From assembly GCA_030592625.1 (NCBI GenBank), contig JAUVIY010000106.1, positions 1-8,065 of the forward strand: a stretch of DNA of 8,065 nucleotides, given 5' to 3'. Positions 1 through 5,536 of the stretch are shown here, one piece after another (position 1 is the first letter of the stretch; each line of letters starts with the position of its first letter). The DNA comes from Spirochaeta sp. (GTDB lineage: Bacteria > Spirochaetota > Spirochaetia > DSM-2461). A model generated the notes under the pieces. The model did no database searches. It saw nothing but the letters and a program-made list of their open reading frames with translations, and was not told the origin of the DNA. The translations under genes were made by a program, and so were the position numbers.

Positions 1-84
1 ATTCTCCATTTTTATTTATTGACCTCCGGTGACCGGTTCACCAACAGACGGAGACGGTTTCCATGGTCACCCATCAGGGGGTGC
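1..84 (-). other. 3' region of xdhD with hairpin, possible RBS and possible next start
   Basis: On the minus strand GGTGA-accgg-TCACC (42 to 28) forms a 5-bp hairpin. It is extended by CTCC (53-50) pairing with GGAG (27-24) across a one-sided 7-nt bulge. No U tract follows, so it is not a canonical terminator. The same GGAGG (27-23) could be a ribosome binding site for an ATG at 9-7 that starts M-E-N and runs off the window. The 13-nt spacing is longer than ideal, and three codons cannot confirm a gene. Confidence 0.25.
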
Positions 85-2958
85 CTATTTGATTTCTCCC
101 AAGGCCCGCAGTACATTCTCCGGACTGAAGGGCCACTTTCGCATCCACACGCCGCAGGCATCGTAGATGGCGTTGGCCAGAACCGGTGCTGCGCCGTTGA
201 CAGAAATCTCGGAGATGGATTTGGCTCCGAAGGGTCCGTGCGGATCGTCGGTTTCCACCAGCTCCACCCGAAAGTCATCGGGCAGGTCGCCGATCATCGG
301 AACTCCGTAACTCCGGAGATCCGAGTTCAGACATCGGCCCTCCTCGTCAAAGAGCATCTCCTCGTACATGGCATGACCAATGGATTTCAGCACGCCGCCG
401 AATACCTGACCCTTGGCATATTCGGGATTGATGGGAGTTCCGCAATCCTGGAGTGCGTAGTACTTCTGCACCTTCACCTTACCGGTACGGACGTTCACCG
501 CCACCTGGCAGAAATGGGCGCCATAGGGGAATGAGAACTGGTCGGTAGTGAAACTGGAAGTGGCAACAATTTGCCCGGTCCCCTCCCCGCCTTGGGTGTG
601 CCAGGCCAGTTTGGCGTAATCGAGTTTTTCCTTTCCGCCGACGATAATTCCGGGGAACTCGATATCCAGTTCCTCGGGAGTTGTTTCCAGAACTGCTGCG
701 GCTTCCATTAGAATTTTCTCCCTGATTTTCACGGCGGCATTACGTGCGGCGCCGCCAGAAAAGTACGTACCGCTGGAGGCATATGCACCGGTGTCAAAGG
801 GTGCCATATCGGTATCACCGGACTGGACGGTAATATTATTAATGTCCGCTTTGAGTACTTCGGCCACCATCTTGGCAGACACGGTATCCAGGCCGGTCCC
901 CAGGTCCGCTCCACCGGATTGGACGACAAAAGTGCCGTCGCCAAGCATCTTGACGGTGCAGTTGCCCTGGTCAAGACCAGGCAGGCCCGAGCCCTGCTGG
1001 AGGATGCACATTCCCTTGCCGATCTTCACGTCGGGATCGGTGGATTCTTCCTTCTTGCCCCACTCGATGAGCTTGGAGCCTTTTTCAAGGGCCACATCCA
1101 GTCCGCAGCTGTCCACCGGTGCGGGCTTGCCTTCCCGGCCTTCACCGAGACAACGGAGGATTTCAAGCATCACGCCCTTGCGGACACGGTTCTTCTCAAC
1201 CAGATCGTAGTGATCCATATCCAGCTCAACCGCCAGTTCCTTCACCGCCATCTGAAGGGCGTAGTTCCCCTTGGGGGCACCATAACCCTGATAAGCTCCG
1301 GTCGGGGGAATATTCGAATAGTAGGAGGTGACATCAAACCGGACGTTATCACAGAGAAAGAGCGGCAGGCTCTTGGACACACCGTTCATGGGCACGGTGA
1401 GGGTATGGGCGCCATAGGCTCCCTGGTTGGATTCCACGTTCATCTGCATGGCGGTGAGCTTTCCGTCTTTCTTCGCACCGAGTTTCACACGAATCCGCAT
1501 GGGTTTGCGGGTGCTGCAGGAAATGAATTCCTCTTCCCGGGTGTACTGATGAAACACCGGCCTCATTGTGGTCCAGGCGGCCCAGGCGGCCAGTTCTTCC
1601 AGCAGGATATCCTGCTTGGAACCGTATCCGCCGCCGACTCGTTCCTTGATAACCCTCACCTTGTTTTCCGGGATTCCCAATTGACCGGCGACGATGCGCC
1701 GCAGGTGGTAGGGCACCTGGGTGGAAGCATGGATGACAATACGATCACCCTCAGGTTTCACATAGGTGGTGTGCATTTCCAGAGGGGTGCACTGGATTTG
1801 GGTGGTCTCATAGGTTTTATCCAGGATGACATCGGCTTCCTTGAAGCCCTTAACTACATCTCCGATACCGCCATCCACATAGGAAGCGATGTTCTTTCGG
1901 GGATTACCCCCGATGGGGAACTGGTAGATTACCGGACTTTCTTCAAGATCTGTTCCGGCATTCAGTTCCTCAATATCATCCGGAACACCATCAACGTATA
2001 CGACGGGTCCGTTATGAATGAGTGGAGAATCCACCGCTTTCGCTCCGTCCAAATCCATGATATGAGGCAGGACTTCGTACTCGACATCGATGAGCCGCAT
2101 GGCCCGGATTGCCGTCTCCTCGTCTTCTGCAAGTACTGCCGCTACCCGGTCGCCATGATGGCGAACCTTGGTGTCCAGAAGCACACGGTCGTAGGGAGAG
2201 GGTTCGGGAAATCCCTGACCGGCCTGACTGTATGGTTTATGGGGAACATTGGCGTGAGTGAATACAGCCACCACTCCGTCCAGGGTCTCGGCGGCAGTTG
2301 CATCAATCCTTTTTATGTTCGCATGGGCATGAGGACTTCGGAGGACTTTAAGGATGCAGGCGCCGTTTTCCACCCGGTCTTCGACGAAAGCTTTCTCACC
2401 GGCTACCAGTCGGACAGCATCGACTTTGGTAACTCTCTTCCCGATATATCGGGCCTCACCACCGAATACAGGCACCGGTGGCATGGCGTACTCGGTCTCA
2501 TACTTTTTAGCCACAGCGATACGTACCGCCTCGAAGAACTGCTCATAACCTGTAGCCCTGTTAAAGAGTCCCGAGAGGGCGTCCTGAACATCGGCACGGT
2601 TGGGAGCCGGGTTCCTCTCGATAAGGTCGGTAATCATCAGGGCTGCCGCCGGAGTGTTGTAACCCGATTGGACACAGCCGGCCTCGATAAGAGCCTGCTG
2701 GACAATGGACAGGCTGCGTCCCTGACGGAGTGAGTTGACGGTTTTCACATCCCGACCGTCAAACTGAGCCGCGATGCACAGGTTGGCGCCGACAATCTTC
2801 CCATCCAGCAATACGGTATCCGATCCGGCAAAACCGTGACCATCGTCGCTGTTCCGTACCGAATCGATACCCATACCCTTGAGTAATTTCACGGCGTTCA
2901 ACCCGGGTTCGACATCCACGCTCCTTGATATTCCGTCCAGAGTGAAAGTGATGTTCAT
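85..2958 (-). CDS. xdhD: XdhD-like molybdopterin-binding hydroxylase subunit with a cysteine-less ferredoxin domain
   Basis: The 957-residue product is the large catalytic subunit of a xanthine dehydrogenase-family enzyme, almost the length of E. coli XdhD (956 as I recall). Residues 1-150 have the fold order of a fused [2Fe-2S] module, but its cysteines are gone: VQSGYNTP replaces the usual VQCGFCTP, and FNRATGY replaces CRCTGY. Residues from about 170 to 300 are the a/b hammerhead domain (RSPHAHA at 207-213, RHHGDRVAAV at 266-275). The molybdopterin domains follow, with GGGYGSKQD (442-450), GAYQGYGAPKGN (554-565), GGADLGTGLDT (682-692) and ASSGTYFSGGAARNA (727-741). GPFGAKSISE ends in the likely catalytic E917. 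The start at 2958 is chosen over an in-frame ATG at 2976 because CCTCC at 2966-2970 gives GGAGG 7 nt upstream and the ATG overlaps the ygfM stop. Relatives are predicted selenium-dependent molybdenum hydroxylases. Urate/xanthine chemistry is inferred from context. Confidence 0.93.
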   Translation of the reverse strand: MNITFTLDGISRSVDVEPGLNAVKLLKGMGIDSVRNSDDGHGFAGSDTVLLDGKIVGANLCIAAQFDGRDVKTVNSLRQGRSLSIVQQALIEAGCVQSGYNTPAAALMITDLIERNPAPNRADVQDALSGLFNRATGYEQFFEAVRIAVAKKYETEYAMPPVPVFGGEARYIGKRVTKVDAVRLVAGEKAFVEDRVENGACILKVLRSPHAHANIKRIDATAAETLDGVVAVFTHANVPHKPYSQAGQGFPEPSPYDRVLLDTKVRHHGDRVAAVLAEDEETAIRAMRLIDVEYEVLPHIMDLDGAKAVDSPLIHNGPVVYVDGVPDDIEELNAGTDLEESPVIYQFPIGGNPRKNIASYVDGGIGDVVKGFKEADVILDKTYETTQIQCTPLEMHTTYVKPEGDRIVIHASTQVPYHLRRIVAGQLGIPENKVRVIKERVGGGYGSKQDILLEELAAWAAWTTMRPVFHQYTREEEFISCSTRKPMRIRVKLGAKKDGKLTAMQMNVESNQGAYGAHTLTVPMNGVSKSLPLFLCDNVRFDVTSYYSNIPPTGAYQGYGAPKGNYALQMAVKELAVELDMDHYDLVEKNRVRKGVMLEILRCLGEGREGKPAPVDSCGLDVALEKGSKLIEWGKKEESTDPDVKIGKGMCILQQGSGLPGLDQGNCTVKMLGDGTFVVQSGGADLGTGLDTVSAKMVAEVLKADINNITVQSGDTDMAPFDTGAYASSGTYFSGGAARNAAVKIREKILMEAAAVLETTPEELDIEFPGIIVGGKEKLDYAKLAWHTQGGEGTGQIVATSSFTTDQFSFPYGAHFCQVAVNVRTGKVKVQKYYALQDCGTPINPEYAKGQVFGGVLKSIGHAMYEEMLFDEEGRCLNSDLRSYGVPMIGDLPDDFRVELVETDDPHGPFGAKSISEISVNGAAPVLANAIYDACGVWMRKWPFSPENVLRALGEIK

Positions 2959-3800
2959 ACAAGGGCCTCCAGACAAAGGACGACGGCATTGGCGATAACG
3001 ACGCCGTTGATATAGGTTTTATATTCTGCAGTTCCGAGAATATCGGTCTTCGGGCTGATGGCAGAGCGTATCGCAGCCTCGACATCTTCCCGGGTTTTCA
3101 GATTGCCTGAAACGATGGCTTCTTCCACTTCAGTCAGGCGGATGGTTTTCGAAGCCACGCAGCCGACGGCGACGCAAGCCCCTGAAAGGCCGTAGTTCGG
3201 TAATCCCTCATCCACCGTCATGGAAACCGCGGCACTCACCACCGGCAGAGCCACGTGGGAACGGGATTCCTTCACTACAATGCATTCTCCCACAGGAACC
3301 GGGACATGAATGTCGAGGATGAGCTCCTCATGATCGTCTCGAACGTAATCCTCGACAGGAATATTCCCCTCCACAGACCGGGCTTCCGCGGCAAGGGCAA
3401 TGAGAACCGGGATGAGATAAGAGTCCGCGCGGCCGGCTCCGATATTCCCTCCGACGGTGGCCTGATTCCGGATGCTCCTTGTGGGAATAAATCCGGCGGC
3501 TTGCCGCAGGGCCGTTGGAACCAGGTCGCTATCGGCAAGCTCCTGTAAAGTCGTCATGGCGCCGATGACAACATCAGTTCCTTCCTTGACGATTCCGGTC
3601 GGCACAATGTCCCGAATATCAATAACGGTCTGAGGTAATTCCCGGTCCAGAGGTGCCCGATTCACCTGGGTTCCACCAGCCAGGAAGACAACATTCGGAT
3701 CTTCCGATTTCAGTGTCGACACTTCCCGCAAATCAGCGGGTCGATGATAATTCTCGATGCGTGCCACTTCCCCGGTACTCTCACTTCGTTTGGAAATCAT
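2955..3800 (-). CDS. ygfM: YgfM-like FAD-binding subunit partnering the XdhD-like subunit
   Basis: The 281-residue protein is an FAD-binding subunit of the molybdenum hydroxylase family. FLAGGTQVNRAPL (39-51) is the first FAD loop. SIRNQATVGGNIGAGRADSY (109-128) is the second; the usual NASPAGD is replaced by GAGRADS, as is typical of the divergent YgfM branch rather than XdhB. The C-terminal part (about 175-275) fits the flavoprotein C-terminal domain. The first 12-15 residues extend beyond E. coli YgfM (259 residues as I recall). The start is nevertheless supported by GGGAGGG at 3808-3814 and by the ATGA overlap with the deaminase. The gene overlaps the XdhD-like gene by 4 nt. The position between an amidohydrolase gene and xdhD matches the E. 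coli order ssnA-ygfM-xdhD. This family has been annotated as a probable selenate reductase FAD subunit, but the purine context here argues for a purine substrate. Confidence 0.9.
   Translation of the reverse strand: MISKRSESTGEVARIENYHRPADLREVSTLKSEDPNVVFLAGGTQVNRAPLDRELPQTVIDIRDIVPTGIVKEGTDVVIGAMTTLQELADSDLVPTALRQAAGFIPTRSIRNQATVGGNIGAGRADSYLIPVLIALAAEARSVEGNIPVEDYVRDDHEELILDIHVPVPVGECIVVKESRSHVALPVVSAAVSMTVDEGLPNYGLSGACVAVGCVASKTIRLTEVEEAIVSGNLKTREDVEAAIRSAISPKTDILGTAEYKTYINGVVIANAVVLCLEALV
2966..2970 (-). promoter_or_regulatory. RBS that decides the xdhD start
   Basis: GGAGG on the minus strand lies 7 nt before the ATG at 2958, whose first four bases form ATGA with the ygfM stop. The in-frame ATG at 2976 lies upstream of this site, so it cannot use it. 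The same overlap arrangement occurs at 3800 and 7000. Confidence 0.8.
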
Positions 3801-5164
3801 ATTCCAGCCCTCCCGTACAAGCCGTTCACCGCATCGGTGGCCCTGGCCACCAATTCTTCTTCCTCAATACCCAGCAGCTGTCCATTCTCCACGACGACCC
3901 GACCGTTCACGATGGTGCAGGCGGTCTTGTGGTCGTAACCCGAAAAGATAAGGGCTGCTGCCGGATCGCTTAAAGACCCGACATAAGGAATGTCATTCAC
4001 ATCGAAAAGGGCCAGGTCGGCAGCCCATCCTTCTTCCACCCGACCGATCTTCTCAAAACCCAGGAGCTTCGATCCGTTCTCTGTTGCCATCTTCCAGGCT
4101 TCCCGGGAGCTCAAGGCCCTGGCCCCTTTGGTAACCCGCTGCAGGAGCAGGGCCTGACGAATTTCACCGAGCATGTCGGATGTGTCATTGGAGGCCGAAC
4201 CGTCCACACCCAAAGCAACATTGATACCCCGGTCGATCATCTCCCTCACCCGGCAGATGCCCGAGCCAAGGCGCATATTGGAACTTGGGCAGTGGGCCAC
4301 TTGAGTCCCGGTAGCCGCCAGGAGGTCAAGCTCATCATCATTAAAGTGTATCCCATGGGCATACCATACATCTTCACCAACGAAATCACAGTCCTCCATC
4401 AGCTTCAGGGGACGTCTCTTGTACATCTTGACACAGTAATCGTTCTCATCTTCTGTTTCCGCCAGATGGGTGTGGAAGCGGACGCCGTATTGCCGTGCCA
4501 GGGTCGCCGACTGCTTCATCAGCTCCTCGGACACCGAGAAGGGACTGCAGGGCGCCAGCACCACTTTCCGCATCGCCCATGGATTCGAATCGTGGAATTC
4601 CCTGATGACTCTCTCGGAGTCGGCGATAATCGTATCCTCATCCTGAACCGTGGAATCCGGGGGCAGACCGCCGTCCTTCTTCGAACGACTCATTGATCCC
4701 CGGGTGGGACTGAAACGAATCCCGGTCCGGGAAGCCGCGTCGAACTGCAGGGCCATGATATCCGCCCCGATACCTTGAGGATATAGATAATGATGATCCG
4801 ACGAAGTCGTGCAGCCGGTCTTCAGAAGTTCCGCCGTCGCCAGGGCTGTGGACCACCAGACGGTATCGGCGTCCATATGCTTCCAGATATCGTAGAGGTA
4901 CACCAGCCAGTCGAAGAGTTCTACGTCCTGGGCAGCCGGCAGGTTCCGGGTGAAGGTCTGGTAGAAATGGTGATGGGTGTTGACCAGTCCGGGGGTTACC
5001 ACCATTCCGGCCGCATCGATAACTTCCGTCTCCGATCCGGAAGGTGGTAAGAGGTTCTTCCCGACTTCGACAATTTGCGTTCCCCTGATAAGAACATCGC
5101 AATCCCGCAGGAGTTCTCCCTCGGCGCTGGTCATCACGGCCACTGCGTTTTTGATATGGATCAT
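3797..5164 (-). CDS. 8-oxoguanine deaminase (amidohydrolase superfamily)
   Basis: The 455-residue product is a zinc amidohydrolase expected to hydrolyse 8-oxoguanine to urate and ammonia (EC 3.5.4.32) in the cytosol. Visible motifs are PGLVNTHHHFYQT with metal ligands H64 and H66, GCTTSSDHHYLYP (117-129), RGSMSRSKKDGGLPP (155-169), HTHLAE with H233 and catalytic E236, AHGIHF with H270, HCPSSNMRLGSGIC (291-304) and GVDGSASND with D321. The DHHYLYP, RGSM, KDGGLPP and SSNMRLGSGIC blocks match my memory of the characterised Pseudomonas 8-oxoguanine deaminase far better than E. coli SsnA. The length is normal and all core ligands are present. The start has AAGGGG at 5172-5177, 7 nt before the ATG. 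The last four bases overlap the start of the YgfM-like gene as ATGA. Guanine or isocytosine could be alternative substrates. Confidence 0.9.
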   Translation of the reverse strand: MIHIKNAVAVMTSAEGELLRDCDVLIRGTQIVEVGKNLLPPSGSETEVIDAAGMVVTPGLVNTHHHFYQTFTRNLPAAQDVELFDWLVYLYDIWKHMDADTVWWSTALATAELLKTGCTTSSDHHYLYPQGIGADIMALQFDAASRTGIRFSPTRGSMSRSKKDGGLPPDSTVQDEDTIIADSERVIREFHDSNPWAMRKVVLAPCSPFSVSEELMKQSATLARQYGVRFHTHLAETEDENDYCVKMYKRRPLKLMEDCDFVGEDVWYAHGIHFNDDELDLLAATGTQVAHCPSSNMRLGSGICRVREMIDRGINVALGVDGSASNDTSDMLGEIRQALLLQRVTKGARALSSREAWKMATENGSKLLGFEKIGRVEEGWAADLALFDVNDIPYVGSLSDPAAALIFSGYDHKTACTIVNGRVVVENGQLLGIEEEELVARATDAVNGLYGRAGI

Positions 5165-5196
5165 GGTGTTACCCCTTAGCGAATATTGAATTGGTT

Positions 5197-5225
5197 GGGA
5201 GTTGTGGGGGATGAAGGGTTGTGGG
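5197..5225 (+). other. Canonical G-quadruplex motif on the plus strand
   Basis: Four G tracts, GGG (5197-5199), GGGGG (5206-5210), GGG (5216-5218) and GGG (5223-5225), are separated by loops of 6, 5 and 4 nt, which satisfies the G3+N1-7 rule. Further tracts at 5234-5236 and 5241-5244 extend it. The motif lies 33-61 nt upstream of the deaminase ATG and is on the template strand for that gene. Whether it folds is unknown. Confidence 0.5.
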
Positions 5226-5236
5226 TTAAGGATGGG

Positions 5237-5264
5237 AAAAGGGGTGAAGCAAGTCGCTTACCCC
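5237..5264 (-). terminator. Weak terminator- or attenuator-like hairpin upstream of the deaminase gene
   Basis: Read on the minus strand, GGGGTAAGC-gactt-GCTTcACCCC forms a 9-bp stem with one bulged base and a 5-nt loop (5264 to 5241), followed directly by TTTT (5240-5237) and then CCC. The stem and loop sizes fit an intrinsic terminator, but the U tract is only four long. The hairpin lies 76 nt before the deaminase start. It could reduce read-through from the PLP gene or act as a leader attenuator. Confidence 0.3.
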
Positions 5265-5304
5265 ACTCGGTATTTCGCCTCGTGCTGAAGCGTTCTGCCT
5301 CAAC

Positions 5305-5393
5305 ACTCACCCAATCCTTAACCCTTTATTCTTAACTCTCACTCACCCAATCCTCAACCCTTAACTCTAATCCCTTACTACCCAATCCTCAAC
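5305..5393 (+). repeat. Imperfect 36-bp tandem repeat, about 2.5 copies
   Basis: ACTCACCCAATCCTTAACCC begins at 5305 and ACTCACCCAATCCTCAACCC at 5341. A third, shortened copy with CTACCCAATCCTCAAC spans 5378-5393. The core ACCCAATCC starts at 5309, 5345 and 5380, a period of 36 and then 35. The units sit edge to edge with no unique spacers. They carry no G on the plus strand. Confidence 0.75.
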
Positions 5394-5409
5394 AAATCCA
5401 AACCGCCAA

Positions 5410-5453
5410 GGCGGAAAATCGCAGAGTGAGCAAAGCGAACCAGCGATTCCGCC
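5410..5453. repeat. Hairpin with 11-bp GC-rich stem in the intergenic spacer
   Basis: GGCGGAAAATCGC (5410-5422) pairs with GCGATTCCGCC (5443-5453), giving 11 bp with a 2-nt A bulge and a 20-nt loop. An overlapping CCGCC-AA-GGCGG (5403-5414) could form an alternative fold. In the minus-strand transcript no U tract follows the stem, so it is not a canonical terminator for the PLP gene. It could stabilise the 3' end of the upstream message or be the core of a repeat element. Confidence 0.6.
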
Positions 5454-5480
5454 CTAAGTGAAATACCGGGCACTCCCAAA

Positions 5481-5521
5481 ATTCTCAATTCTCAATTCAA
5501 CATTCTCAATTCAACATTCTC
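5481..5521 (+). repeat. ATTCTCAATTCAAC 14-bp tandem repeat
   Basis: Two exact copies of ATTCTCAATTCAAC lie at 5488-5501 and 5502-5515. They are preceded by a 7-nt half unit ATTCTCA (5481-5487) and followed by a partial ATTCTC (5516-5521). The array ends 15 nt beyond the PLP-enzyme stop codon. Its 13-nt word CAATTCAACATTC is nearly complementary to GAATATTGAATTG at 5181-5193, so the array and that site form the outer ends of the spacer's inverted-repeat pattern. Confidence 0.8.
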
Positions 5522-5536
5522 TATTTCCCAAATCCT

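Larger units (their letters stand above)
5165..5536. repeat. 372-nt repeat-rich, strand-asymmetric intergenic spacer
   Basis: I see no gene here. The plus strand has no C from 5181 to 5249 and no G from 5298 to 5404. The two sides share inverted-repeat words: GGGTTAAGGAT at 5223-5233 with ATCCTTAACCC at 5314-5324, CGGTATTTC at 5268-5276 with GAAATACCG at 5460-5468, and GAATATTGAATTG at 5181-5193 with two near-complements (12 of 13) at 5493-5505 and 5507-5519. Some pairs cross others, so no single nested fold uses them all. The block resembles an intergenic repeat element inserted between the two gene groups. It has no transposase and no clear target-site duplication. It must also contain any separate promoter for the deaminase block, but I found no convincing -35/-10 pair. 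Confidence 0.7.

Noticed and set aside
1..9. Start of a further minus-strand gene (M-E-N)
   Set aside because: Only three codons are visible and the RBS spacing is 13 nt. It is noted in the 3' region entry but not called as a CDS.
919..2733. Long open frame of about 604 codons on the plus strand
   Set aside because: It is fully antisense to xdhD, whose family motifs are clear from end to end. The plus-strand translation shows no recognisable domain, and long antisense frames are common opposite biased codon use.
2959..2976. Upstream in-frame ATG as the xdhD start (adds MSGGPC)
   Set aside because: The GGAGG site lies downstream of it, the extra residues lie inside the ygfM coding sequence without family support, and the ATG at 2958 has correct RBS spacing and an ATGA overlap.
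3797..5164. SsnA (selenium metabolism amidohydrolase) or guanine deaminase as the name
   Set aside because: Synteny suggests SsnA, but the DHHYLYP, RGSM, KDGGLPP and SSNMRLGSGIC blocks fit 8-oxoguanine deaminase better.
5305..5393. CRISPR array
   Set aside because: The 36-bp units are adjacent with no unique spacers, they are imperfect, there are only about 2.5 copies, and no cas genes are visible.
5410..5453. Intrinsic terminator of the PLP gene
   Set aside because: The stem is good, but no U tract follows it on the minus strand.
5165..5536. Insertion sequence or MITE with defined ends
   Set aside because: There are inverted words, but no transposase, no exact terminal inverted repeats at matching ends and no clear target-site duplication. 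It is described only as a repeat-rich spacer.
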